This document shows, piece after piece, positions 18,454-26,839 of a stretch of 34,205 nucleotides of DNA. Numbering within the stretch: the stretch's first letter is position 1; each line of letters starts with the position of its first letter. The position numbers were made by a program, and so were the translations under genes. This DNA comes from an uncultured Pelagibacteraceae bacterium (GTDB taxonomy: Bacteria; Pseudomonadota; Alphaproteobacteria; Pelagibacterales; Pelagibacteraceae): positions 1 through 34,205 of the forward strand of contig CACAFZ010000008.1 in NCBI GenBank assembly GCA_902531885.1. Direction: 5' to 3'. The notes below the pieces were generated by a model, which did no database searches, was not told the DNA's origin, and worked only from the letters and a program-made list of their open reading frames with translations.

Positions 18454-19337
18454 TTTCAGTAGTATTACCTTGCTATAACGAAGAAGCATCAATTGATAAA
18501 AACATAGATTCCATAAAAAAAGAATTAGACAACTATGGAAAAGATTATGAAATTATTGTTGTCAATGATGGATCGAATGACCATTCAGAGGAAAAATTAA
18601 AAAATTTAGATATAAAAATTTTAAAACATCCTCACAATATGGGTTATGGAGCAGCTCTAAAAACAGGAATAAACAATGCAAAATTCGACACAATAGTAAT
18701 TAGCGATATTGATGACTCTTATCCTTCTAAACACATATCAGAGTTATTAAATATATATTTTGAAAGCTTAAAATTTTCTTCAGGGTTTGACATGGTTGTT
18801 GGAGCGAGGAAAGGCAGAGAATATTATGGCTCATTTTTAAAATTTCTATTTAGAAAGCTTCTTAAATTTTTAGTACAGTGGACAACAGGAAGAAAAATTG
18901 TAGACGTAAATTCCGGATTAAGAGTTTTTTCAAAAAAAACTATCAAATCATTTTTACCACATCTATGTAATACATTTAGTTTTACCACATCTTTAACACT
19001 AGCATATATGTTAAACACAAAATTTGTTAAATATCATCCTATAGAGTATGAAGTTAGGACAGGTAAAAGTCATGTTAAAATATTTAGAGATTCTTTAAGA
19101 ACCTTACAATATATTGTTGAAGCAATAATCTATTATAATCCATTAAAATTATTTTTGTTATTTTTTATTTTTTTTATAATAACTTCAGTGGTTTTATTAA
19201 TTATGAATTTAAATAATCCATCTAACTTTTATATCTTTTTTTCAGGTTTTTCTTTTATGCTTTCGTTTATATCTCTTTTTTTTGGATTCTTATTAGATTT
19301 AATTAGACAGAATTCTAATAAAAAAAATAATGAATAA
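18450..19337 (+). CDS. GT2 glycosyltransferase with C-terminal membrane anchor
   Basis: A 295-residue protein. The GT-A fold starts at ISVVLPCYNEEASI, followed by the nucleotide-binding EIIVVNDGSND, HNMGYGAALKTGI and the metal-binding SDIDDSYP. These match DPM1/GtrB-type enzymes that put a sugar onto a polyprenyl phosphate. The C-terminus carries two hydrophobic helices (about residues 232-252 and 260-285), as in the GtrB group. It probably works at the cytoplasmic face of the inner membrane. A likely partner is the polytopic protein two genes upstream, which could use the lipid-linked sugar. The next gene begins at the base after its stop. Confidence 0.88.
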   Translation: MISVVLPCYNEEASIDKNIDSIKKELDNYGKDYEIIVVNDGSNDHSEEKLKNLDIKILKHPHNMGYGAALKTGINNAKFDTIVISDIDDSYPSKHISELLNIYFESLKFSSGFDMVVGARKGREYYGSFLKFLFRKLLKFLVQWTTGRKIVDVNSGLRVFSKKTIKSFLPHLCNTFSFTTSLTLAYMLNTKFVKYHPIEYEVRTGKSHVKIFRDSLRTLQYIVEAIIYYNPLKLFLLFFIFFIITSVVLLIMNLNNPSNFYIFFSGFSFMLSFISLFFGFLLDLIRQNSNKKNNE

Positions 19338-20570
19338 ATGATTTATATAATCGGCTCAGGTTTCTCGGGATTAACAACAGCATATGCATTAAATAAAATA
19401 GGATTAAAAACCACTATTATTTCTCCAGGAGAAAAAATTAAAACAAAAAATATTTCACTAATTAAGTATTTATTAAAGAACAACGGAGAAATTTTAAATA
19501 ATACTAATTTTTTATCAAGAAAAATTAATAAATTAAATAAAGTCAAAATAATTAATTGTAAATATTTGCTTTCACATATGGACGGAGGACAATCTAACAT
19601 ATGGGGTGGAATTATTGGAAATATTGAAGAATATAAATTTAATAGCAAAGTTATTAAAAAAAAAGAAATATTAAAATATAAAAAGGAGCTACTAAAATTA
19701 TTAAAAATATTAAATATTAAATATAAAAATAATTATTTATTAGAAAAAAATTATTCAATATCGAAAAAAAATGTTTCAAATTTAAAAAAATTCTTAATAA
19801 AAAAAAAAATAGTTTTTAAAAGCAATTTGTTTGTAAAAGATATTGATTTTAAAAACTCAATACTAAAGGTTCATAATATTAAAAAGAACAGTCAATTAAA
19901 TTTACCTTTTACAAAGTTATTTTTATCTTGCGGACCTATCGAAACATCAAAATTATTATTAAATTCATTTCAAAGCATAAAAAAAATATTTTTAAAAGAA
20001 ACTCAACATTTTTATGCTCTTATAAAAATCAACCGTAAGTTAGAAAGCAGATTTTTTGAAGCAAGATACGGGAAGTATAATTTTTCATGTCAACTTTATT
20101 CAGTAAAAAACATTATAGGTTTATTTTTTAGAAAATATGTAAAAAACTTAGATGGCTTTGATGAAAATCAATACTTTATTGGGCAATGTTATCTTAATTC
20201 AAATTATTCAGGCAAAATAAAAGTTTATAAAATGGGTGATAAATTTATTTTAGAGGGAAAAAAAAATTTAAGATTTAGCAAACATCATTTTATAAATAGT
20301 ATTAATAAATTTAATAAAAAAAACAAAATAATAAAAATAAAAAAAATATTTTTTAATAAAATTGGAGCCTCAAATCATTTAGGAGCCTCAATACCAATCA
20401 CAAATAATAAAAAAATTAAACTTGGAGTCAATAAATTTGGTAAATTAAATAATCAAAAAAATATATATATTTCTGACTCATCAGTACTCAATGATATAGA
20501 TATTTCACCAATTACTATATTCTCATTAAATAATATTTTAAGAATGATACTTAGTAATAAAAAAATATAA
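19338..20570 (+). CDS. GMC-like FAD-dependent oxidoreductase
   Basis: A 410-residue protein. The FAD-binding GSGFSG is at residues 6-11 (IIGSGFSGLTTAYAL). The C-terminus resembles the GMC oxidoreductase end: SNHLGASIP with His347, then NIYISDSSVL and ISPITIFSLNNILRM. It is much shorter than typical GMC enzymes (500-600), and the middle is Lys/Asn-rich and poorly conserved. No signal peptide is seen, so it should be cytoplasmic. Such enzymes oxidise an alcohol carbon; in this block a sugar or lipid-linked alcohol is a reasonable but unproved substrate. It is the most A/T-biased gene of the window by eye. Confidence 0.7.
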   Translation: MIYIIGSGFSGLTTAYALNKIGLKTTIISPGEKIKTKNISLIKYLLKNNGEILNNTNFLSRKINKLNKVKIINCKYLLSHMDGGQSNIWGGIIGNIEEYKFNSKVIKKKEILKYKKELLKLLKILNIKYKNNYLLEKNYSISKKNVSNLKKFLIKKKIVFKSNLFVKDIDFKNSILKVHNIKKNSQLNLPFTKLFLSCGPIETSKLLLNSFQSIKKIFLKETQHFYALIKINRKLESRFFEARYGKYNFSCQLYSVKNIIGLFFRKYVKNLDGFDENQYFIGQCYLNSNYSGKIKVYKMGDKFILEGKKNLRFSKHHFINSINKFNKKNKIIKIKKIFFNKIGASNHLGASIPITNNKKIKLGVNKFGKLNNQKNIYISDSSVLNDIDISPITIFSLNNILRMILSNKKI

Positions 20571-20579
20571 TAAAGACAA

Positions 20580-21410
20580 ATGAATAAAAAAAAGTGCGTC
20601 ATAACAGGTAGTAATGGATATTTGGGAAAACAATTATCAATAATATTTAAAAAGGCTGGTTGGGACGTATTAGAATTATCAAGCTCAAATAAATTTGAAC
20701 AGTTTAAGTTTGATTTAAAAGATGTAGAAAATTTTAAATATGATTTACTTGAGAAATGTAATTTATTGATTCACACTGCTTATGATTTTTCAGCAAAGAA
20801 CTTAAACGAAAGTATTTCAATAAATGTTAACGGATCAGAAAAATTATTTAATTTTGCAAAAAAAAAGAATGTTGAAAAAATTATTCACATATCATCATTA
20901 AGTTCATTTAATAAAGCAAAATCTATTTACGGAAAAACAAAACTAGAAATAGAAAATGTTTCAAAAAAATATGGAGTAATCAATCTAAGGGCAGGACTTT
21001 TTTTTGGCGGAGATTCCAAACTAATAGAAAAAATTGGTAATATTTGTAAAAAAATTCCGATAATTCCATTAATTGGAAATGGTAATTTTAAATTACATTT
21101 ATGTCATTATGAGGATTTATCAAACTTCATAATAAATGTTTATAATGAAAAATATTTTGATGTATCAAAAATTTATTATTGTTGTTCAAAAACAAGTGTA
21201 ACCTTTAAACAGCTTGTTAAAAAAATTTCTAATAATAAACTAACAATTCCAGTACCAGTTTATTTAATTATTTTTTTTTTAAAAATGATTGAAATCATGA
21301 AAATTAAACTACCTTTAAATTTAGATAATCTTTATGGCTTGATATTGTACAATAATGAGATCGAATTCGAGAATTCAGATAAATATAAAATTTTTTTTAG
21401 AACTTTATAA
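20580..21410 (+). CDS. NAD-dependent epimerase/dehydratase (extended SDR)
   Basis: A 276-residue short-chain dehydrogenase-like protein. The NAD-binding motif GSNGYLG is at residues 10-16. The catalytic Ser lies within HISSLSSF, and Tyr117/Lys121 form the YxxxK (IYGKTKLE). It resembles nucleotide-sugar 4-epimerases and reductases but is shorter than GalE-type enzymes (about 320-340), with a truncated C-terminal substrate domain. The specific sugar is unknown. It is the last gene of the glycan block, nine bases after the GMC-like gene, and is followed by a 50-base gap before coxG. Confidence 0.85.
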   Translation: MNKKKCVITGSNGYLGKQLSIIFKKAGWDVLELSSSNKFEQFKFDLKDVENFKYDLLEKCNLLIHTAYDFSAKNLNESISINVNGSEKLFNFAKKKNVEKIIHISSLSSFNKAKSIYGKTKLEIENVSKKYGVINLRAGLFFGGDSKLIEKIGNICKKIPIIPLIGNGNFKLHLCHYEDLSNFIINVYNEKYFDVSKIYYCCSKTSVTFKQLVKKISNNKLTIPVPVYLIIFFLKMIEIMKIKLPLNLDNLYGLILYNNEIEFENSDKYKIFFRTL

Positions 21411-21460
21411 TTTGTTGATTAAAGTTTAAACATCATTTTTTTTATGATAAATAAATTAAA

Positions 21461-22048
21461 ATGAAACTATCAGGCTCTTATCAAATTAATTTAGACAAAC
21501 AAAAAGTTTGGGAAGCGTTAAATGACCCAGAAGTTTTACAAAAATCAATTCCTGGTTGCGAAGAATTTAAAAAAAATTCCGATACAAAATTTAATGCTAC
21601 AGCAACAAACAAGATTGGTCCATTTAATGCAACTTTCACAGGTGATATAGAATTAAAAGAAATAGAAGCACCTCACAGCTATGTAATTGAAGGCTCAGGA
21701 AACTCGCCAGTTGGTTTTGCCTCTGGAAAAGCCAAAGTTAAACTAGAAGAGTTTGAAGGAGGGACAAAACTTATTTATGAAGTTGAAGCAAATGTTGGTG
21801 GAAAAATTGCTCAAGTAGGATCGCGCCTGATTGATATGACAGCTAAAAAAATGGCAGATATTTTTTTTGGCAAATTTTCTGAACTTATTTCAACACAAAA
21901 AATTTCACGTGAAACTAACCTTAAAAACATAAGTGATAAAGAAGAATTAAATTTGACTAATAAAGCAAAAAATATACCAAATAAAAAAATTATAATTTAT
22001 GTTTGTTTGGGACTTTTATTAGGAATAGCTGTGTATTTAATTATCTGA
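21461..22048 (+). CDS. coxG: CoxG (carbon monoxide dehydrogenase subunit G)
   Basis: SRPBCC-fold protein of 195 residues. GSYQINLDKQKVWEALNDPE and IPGCEEFKK at the start are the CoxG/COXG signature. A single C-terminal hydrophobic helix (about residues 174-195) follows a Lys/Asn-rich linker. CoxG proteins of this shape are thought to anchor CO dehydrogenase to the inner membrane, possibly by binding a quinone. That role is known for the family and inferred here. It lies 103 bases upstream of coxS in the same direction. Confidence 0.9.
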   Translation: MKLSGSYQINLDKQKVWEALNDPEVLQKSIPGCEEFKKNSDTKFNATATNKIGPFNATFTGDIELKEIEAPHSYVIEGSGNSPVGFASGKAKVKLEEFEGGTKLIYEVEANVGGKIAQVGSRLIDMTAKKMADIFFGKFSELISTQKISRETNLKNISDKEELNLTNKAKNIPNKKIIIYVCLGLLLGIAVYLII

Positions 22049-22138
22049 ATCGCGTCAGAGTAGAATCAAAATTTCAATAATAATTGAAGATTATTTTTTA
22101 TTATGATTAAATGTTTTTAATAAAATTGTAACTTTTTC

Positions 22139-22146
22139 AAGGAGGT
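22139..22146 (+). promoter_or_regulatory. Strong ribosome binding site of coxS
   Basis: AAGGAGGT lies five bases before a GTG start at 22152. It is close to perfect complementarity with the 16S anti-Shine-Dalgarno sequence and fixes the start. Most other genes in the window have no such site and rely on overlap with the preceding gene. Confidence 0.8.
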
Positions 22147-22151
22147 GTGGG

Positions 22152-22613
22152 GTGAAAAAGATTAGTGCGGAAGTTAATGGTAAGAAAATTACCAAAGAAG
22201 TACCAGATCATACATTATTATCAGTTTTTTTAAGAGATATTTTAAACTTAACGGGAACTCATGTTGGTTGTGACACAAGCCAATGCGGAGCATGTGTCGT
22301 TCACGTAGATGGAAAATCAATAAAAAGCTGTACAGCGTTTGCTGCTGATGTGAATGGTTCAAGAATTACAACTATTGAAGGCATAACCAAAAATGGAAAA
22401 ATGCATCCAATGCAAGAAGCATTTAAAAAGCTCCATGGTTTGCAATGTGGTTTTTGCACACCCGGGATGGTTATGAGTGCAATTGATTTATTACAAAATA
22501 ATAAAAAACCTAGTGATGTAGAAATTAGAGAATGGCTAGAAGGTAACATCTGTAGATGTACTGGCTATCAAAATATAGTAGCTGCTGTTAAAGAAGCGGC
22601 TTCTAAAATGTAG
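22152..22613 (+). CDS. coxS: Molybdenum hydroxylase small [2Fe-2S] subunit CoxS
   Basis: A 153-residue iron-sulfur subunit that passes electrons from the Mo site to the flavin. The plant-type ferredoxin cluster ligands are C40, C45, C48 and C60. The second cluster uses C99, C102, C134 and C136, in QCGFCTPG and ICRCTGYQ. The start is GTG, set by the strong upstream ribosome site. The gene order S-L-M is that of form II hydroxylases, whereas form I is M-S-L. Its TAG stop overlaps the ribosome site of coxL. Confidence 0.96.
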   Translation: MKKISAEVNGKKITKEVPDHTLLSVFLRDILNLTGTHVGCDTSQCGACVVHVDGKSIKSCTAFAADVNGSRITTIEGITKNGKMHPMQEAFKKLHGLQCGFCTPGMVMSAIDLLQNNKKPSDVEIREWLEGNICRCTGYQNIVAAVKEAASKM

Positions 22614-22627
22614 GAGGGAAATAAGAT

Positions 22628-25003
22628 ATGGCAAGTTTAGTTGGATCTAGGGTCGAAAGAAAAGAAGATAAAAAACTTTTAACTGGAAGAGGCAAATATA
22701 CAGCAGATGTGAACTTTGTTAATCAAACATTTGCATATTTTGTAAGATCACCTCATGCAAGAGCACAAATTAAAAAAGTTGATACAACTAAAGCAATGAA
22801 AGCACCTGGTGTAGTGTCTATACTTACAGGAGCAGATATTGCAAACGACAAAATAGGAGGATTAATAGCTGGATGGAGAATTAAAAGTGAAGATGGATCC
22901 GATATGAAAGTTCCAGCTCACCCACCCCTTGCAAATGATATAGTTAACTATGTAGGAGATCATGTTGCTGTTGTAATAGCAGATTCACTCGACGAAGCAA
23001 GAAATGCAGCAGAGCTTGTTAAAGTTGACTATAAAATCCTTAAAGCCGTAGTAGATACAAAAAGTGCAATGGGCTCAGATCAAATTTATAAAGATATTCC
23101 AAAAAATTTATGTTTCGATTGGTTGTTAGGTGATAGAGCAAAAGTAAAAGAAGCTTTTGAAAAAGCAGACAAAATAATTAAAATTGATTTAATTAATAAC
23201 AGAGTTATTCCAAATGCTATGGAACCTAGAGCAGCTAATGCTGATTATAATCCGTCTACCGAAGAAATAACTTTATATACAACAAGTCAAAACCCGCACT
23301 TAGCTAGAATAATTATTTCAGCATTTAATGGTGTCGCTCCAGAAAACAAATTAAGAGTTATAGCTCCAGATGTTGGAGGTGGATTTGGGTCAAAGATTTA
23401 TCCTTACGCTGAAGAAGTTGTATGTAGTTGGGCAGCAAAAAAAATTGAAAGACCTGTCAAATGGGTTGCCGACAGAACAGAGTCTTTTTTATCAGATTGT
23501 CATGGAAGAGATCATGTTACACATGCTGAACTTGCTGTTAAAAATGATGGAACATTTTTAGGTTTTAAAAATGAAACAATAGCAAATATTGGAGCTTATG
23601 CTTCAGTATTTGGAACGGTTACTCCAACTTATTTATTTGGACCTTGTGCTACCGGAGTTTATAAAATGCCTGCAGCTTATACCAATGTAAAAGCAGTGTT
23701 CACTAATACTGCACCAGTAGATGCTTATAGAGGAGCTGGAAGACCAGAAGCAACCTATACAATTGAAACACTGGTAGAAAAAGCAGCAAGAGAACTTGGT
23801 ATGGATCCAGCTGAAATTCGTATGAAAAACTTTCCAACTCAATTTCCATTCCAACAAACATTAGTTCATTCTGTAGACTCAGGAGATTATGTTGCTAGTT
23901 TGAACAAAGCAATGGAAGTAGCTGACTACAAAGGTTTTGAGAAAAGGAAAAGAGAGTCTGCTAATAAAGGTAAATTAAGAGGAATTGGATTATGCTCATA
24001 CTTTGAGGCTTGTGGTATAGCGCCATCACCTGTTGTTATGATGTTAGGATGTGGAATAGGGTTATGGGAATCTGCAGAAGTAAGATTTAATCCGACAGGA
24101 AATGTTACTGTATTTACTGGTTCACATAGTCATGGACAAGGACACGATACTACATTTGCTCAAATAGCTGCAGATCAACTAGGTGTACCAATAGAAAACA
24201 TTGAAATCTCACATGGGGATACGGACAAAGGACCTTTTGGATACGGAACTTATGGTTCGAGATCTTTAACAGTAGGCGGAACAGCAATAGTTAAAGCCTG
24301 TGATAAAATAATAGCAAAAGGAAAAAGAGTAGCAGCAAAAATGTTAGAAGCAAGCGTAGATGACGTAGAGTTTAGTAATGGAGAATTTGTTGTAGCAAAA
24401 TCAAACAAAAAGAAAACAATTGGTGAAATAGCATTTGCTTGCTACTTACCAGGTACTTATGGAGAAGTTAAATCACCTTTACCTGAAGGAGAAGAGCCAG
24501 GACTTAAAGAAACATCATTTTTTGATCCTGCTAACTTTTCTTTTCCAGCAGGTTCACACATTTGTGAAGTGGAAGTAGATCCTGATACAGGAGAAACAAA
24601 AGTAGTTAAGTATACTGCTATAGATGATTTTGGAACTATTATTAATCCTTTGGTAGTTGAAGGACAGGTCCATGGAGGAATAGTTCAAGGAATAGGACAA
24701 GCACTTTATGAAAATTGTCATTATGATGAGACAGGCCAATTAGTTACTGCATCTTATATGGATTATACTATGCCTAGAGCTGATAATTTTCCAGAATTTG
24801 AGTTAGGTTTTACATGTACGCCTGCTACCTCAAACCCACTTGGGACCAAAGGATGTGGAGAAGCAGGAGCAATTGCATCACCACCAGCCGTAATGAACGC
24901 TGTGATGAATGCAATAGGAACAGAAATTTCTATGCCAGCAACTGCAGAAAAAGTTTGGAAAGCTTGTAATCAAAATAAGAAAAAAAACTCAGAAGCAGCA
25001 TAA
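22628..25003 (+). CDS. coxL: Molybdenum hydroxylase large subunit CoxL, form II
   Basis: Catalytic subunit of 791 residues that binds molybdopterin-cytosine dinucleotide. The active-site loop reads AYRGAGR (residues 366-372), the form II signature, rather than the AYXCSFR of proven CO dehydrogenases. The catalytic base is E745 in GCGEAGAI. Other conserved segments are GRGKYTADV, VGGGFGSK and SHSHGQGHDT. CO oxidation by form II enzymes is uncertain; they may oxidise an aromatic or aldehyde-like compound. A good ribosome site (GGAGGG, 22613-22618) precedes it. Codon use is visibly less AT-biased than in the glycan block. Confidence 0.95.
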   Translation: MASLVGSRVERKEDKKLLTGRGKYTADVNFVNQTFAYFVRSPHARAQIKKVDTTKAMKAPGVVSILTGADIANDKIGGLIAGWRIKSEDGSDMKVPAHPPLANDIVNYVGDHVAVVIADSLDEARNAAELVKVDYKILKAVVDTKSAMGSDQIYKDIPKNLCFDWLLGDRAKVKEAFEKADKIIKIDLINNRVIPNAMEPRAANADYNPSTEEITLYTTSQNPHLARIIISAFNGVAPENKLRVIAPDVGGGFGSKIYPYAEEVVCSWAAKKIERPVKWVADRTESFLSDCHGRDHVTHAELAVKNDGTFLGFKNETIANIGAYASVFGTVTPTYLFGPCATGVYKMPAAYTNVKAVFTNTAPVDAYRGAGRPEATYTIETLVEKAARELGMDPAEIRMKNFPTQFPFQQTLVHSVDSGDYVASLNKAMEVADYKGFEKRKRESANKGKLRGIGLCSYFEACGIAPSPVVMMLGCGIGLWESAEVRFNPTGNVTVFTGSHSHGQGHDTTFAQIAADQLGVPIENIEISHGDTDKGPFGYGTYGSRSLTVGGTAIVKACDKIIAKGKRVAAKMLEASVDDVEFSNGEFVVAKSNKKKTIGEIAFACYLPGTYGEVKSPLPEGEEPGLKETSFFDPANFSFPAGSHICEVEVDPDTGETKVVKYTAIDDFGTIINPLVVEGQVHGGIVQGIGQALYENCHYDETGQLVTASYMDYTMPRADNFPEFELGFTCTPATSNPLGTKGCGEAGAIASPPAVMNAVMNAIGTEISMPATAEKVWKACNQNKKKNSEAA

Positions 25004-25013
25004 GGAGTAAAAT

Positions 25014-25799
25014 ATGAAAACATTTAATTATCATTCGGCAAAAGACGTAAAAGAAGCTTCAAAACTATCATCTTCTAGCTCGGCTTTTTTAGCAGGAGGA
25101 ATGACAACTATTCCTTCTATTAAGTTAGGATTAGCAAGCTATAGAGATATTATAGATATAAAAGGAATAAAAAGTTTGTCAGGAATTAAAGTTAGCGGCA
25201 AGTCTATAAAAATTGGAGCAACGACAAAACATGTTGAGGTAGCAAATTCAAAAGATGTAAAGAAAGCAATACCATCTTTAGCTGTTTTAGCTGAAGGAAT
25301 TGGAGATCCTCAAGTAAGAAACAGAGGTACAATTGGAGGATCTATTGCTAACAATGACCCATCAGCTGATTATCCATCAGCATGTATAGCTTTAAATGCT
25401 GTCATTCACACAAATAGCAGAAAAATAGAAGCTGAAAAATTTTTTAAAGGTATGTTTGAAACTTCATTAAAGAGTGGAGAGATTATTGAAGCGATAGAAT
25501 TTTCAATTCCAGAAAAATCGAATTATCAAAAATATCCGAACCCAGCATCAAGATATGCTGTTGTTGGAGTTTACGTGGCTAAACATAAAAGTGAAGTTAA
25601 TGTTGCAGTTACAGGAGCAAAATCATGTGTTTATAATGATAAAGATTTGGCAAAAGCATTATCAAGTAATTTTTCATCTTCGGCAGTAGATGCGGTTAGA
25701 ATTTCTTCATCAGGAATGAACTCAGATATACATGCATCTGGAGAATATAGAGCAAATATGGTTAAAGTGTTTGCAAAAAAAGCTGTTGAAGCTTGCTAA
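25014..25799 (+). CDS. coxM: Molybdenum hydroxylase FAD subunit CoxM
   Basis: A 261-residue flavin-binding middle subunit that takes electrons from CoxS. The FAD motifs are AGGMTTIPSIK (residues 27-37) and GTIGGSIANNDPSADYP (105-121). At 261 residues it is slightly short against the usual 280-290. It has a ribosome site (AAGGAG) and lies 10 bases after coxL, so all three hydroxylase subunits are in one operon in the order S-L-M. Confidence 0.95.
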   Translation: MKTFNYHSAKDVKEASKLSSSSSAFLAGGMTTIPSIKLGLASYRDIIDIKGIKSLSGIKVSGKSIKIGATTKHVEVANSKDVKKAIPSLAVLAEGIGDPQVRNRGTIGGSIANNDPSADYPSACIALNAVIHTNSRKIEAEKFFKGMFETSLKSGEIIEAIEFSIPEKSNYQKYPNPASRYAVVGVYVAKHKSEVNVAVTGAKSCVYNDKDLAKALSSNFSSSAVDAVRISSSGMNSDIHASGEYRANMVKVFAKKAVEAC

Positions 25800-25829
25800 T
25801 TAAATCATTCGGTATTAACTTTAATTCAA

Positions 25830-26159
25830 ATGAAAAATTCATTTGATGAAAAGATTTTAGAAGAAGCAAATGACTGGGTAAAATCCAATCAAAAGGTTGT
25901 TATAGCAACTGTTATACAAACATGGGGTTCATCACCAAGACAAGTAGGTAGCAGAATGATTGTGAATGAAAAAGGTGATTTTTCAGGATCAGTATCTGGT
26001 GGCTGTGTTGAATCTGCAGTTGTCAGAGAATGTCTTGGATTAATTAAAGAAAACAAACCTTGTAAAAAAATAGAATTTAAAGTCTCAAATGAAAGTGCTT
26101 GGGAAGTTGGGCTTGCTTGCGGTGGTGAGATAGCAGTTTATCTTGAACAAGTAAACTAA
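25830..26159 (+). CDS. XdhC/CoxI family protein, N-terminal half
   Basis: A 109-residue protein equal to the XdhC_CoxI N-terminal domain. It shows ATVIQTWGSSPRQVGSRMIV, SGSVSGGCVESAVV and CGGEIAVYL. XdhC-like proteins sulfurate or insert the Mo cofactor into xanthine dehydrogenase-family enzymes, here presumably CoxL. The protein is complete at its own start and stop, and the second half is encoded separately in the next gene with a one-base TAATG overlap. This is a split pair, not an obvious frameshift. Confidence 0.88.
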   Translation: MKNSFDEKILEEANDWVKSNQKVVIATVIQTWGSSPRQVGSRMIVNEKGDFSGSVSGGCVESAVVRECLGLIKENKPCKKIEFKVSNESAWEVGLACGGEIAVYLEQVN

Positions 26160-26839
26160 TGAAAATAAAAATTCTTCAGGAAATAATTAAAAAAAAAGCT
26201 TCTAAAACTGAATTTGCGATTGTAACTAATTTAAAGAATGGTGATAGTGAGATATTTGAGAAAGGGAAAAAATTAAGTAAAAATATTGAAAGTTACAAGG
26301 ATCACATAGAAAGCTTTTTTAAATCAAAAAAAAATGGAGTTATAGAAAATACTGATATTTTTGTTGAAACGTACATTAGACCAATAAATGTAATTATAGT
26401 AGGGGCGGTACACATTGCTCAATATCTTGTAGATTTTGCAAAAAGTTTAAATTTTGAAATATCAATAATTGACCCAAGAGGTTATTTTGCAACAGAAGAA
26501 AGGTTTCCAGATTTAAAAATAATTAATAAATGGCCAGAAGAAGCATTTAAAGATTTGGAAACAAATGAAAATACTGCTTTAATAGCTTTAACTCACGATC
26601 CAAAAATAGATGATCCAGCTATACAGCATGCTTTAAAAAATAAATTTTATTATATTGGTGCACTTGGAAGTAAAAAAACTCATGAAAATAGATGTAAGAG
26701 ATTAAAAGATGCTGGATTTAATGAAATGGAAATAAATTCAATTTATGGCCCTATTGGTATAAAACTAGGAGGAAGATCTGCACCTGAAATTGCATTATCA
26801 ATAATTTCCCAACTAGTTGCAGAAACATATAAAAAATGA
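26159..26839 (+). CDS. XdhC/CoxI family protein, C-terminal Rossmann half
   Basis: A 226-residue protein matching the XdhC C-terminal Rossmann domain. It has IIVGAVHIAQYLVDFA, then SIIDPRGYFATEERFPD, TALIALTHDPKID, YYIGALGSKKTHE, and IYGPIGIKLGGRSAPEIA near the end. It probably acts with the preceding protein to deliver the sulfurated Mo cofactor to CoxL. The first 60-70 residues, before the Rossmann motif, are not recognised. It overlaps the following hydrolase gene by four bases. Confidence 0.88.
   Translation: MKIKILQEIIKKKASKTEFAIVTNLKNGDSEIFEKGKKLSKNIESYKDHIESFFKSKKNGVIENTDIFVETYIRPINVIIVGAVHIAQYLVDFAKSLNFEISIIDPRGYFATEERFPDLKIINKWPEEAFKDLETNENTALIALTHDPKIDDPAIQHALKNKFYYIGALGSKKTHENRCKRLKDAGFNEMEINSIYGPIGIKLGGRSAPEIALSIISQLVAETYKK

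Noticed and set aside
22079..22099. Hairpin plus T-run between coxG and coxS as a terminator
   Set aside because: The stem is six A/T pairs only and followed by few T; in DNA this AT-rich it is expected by chance, and coxG and coxS probably belong together.
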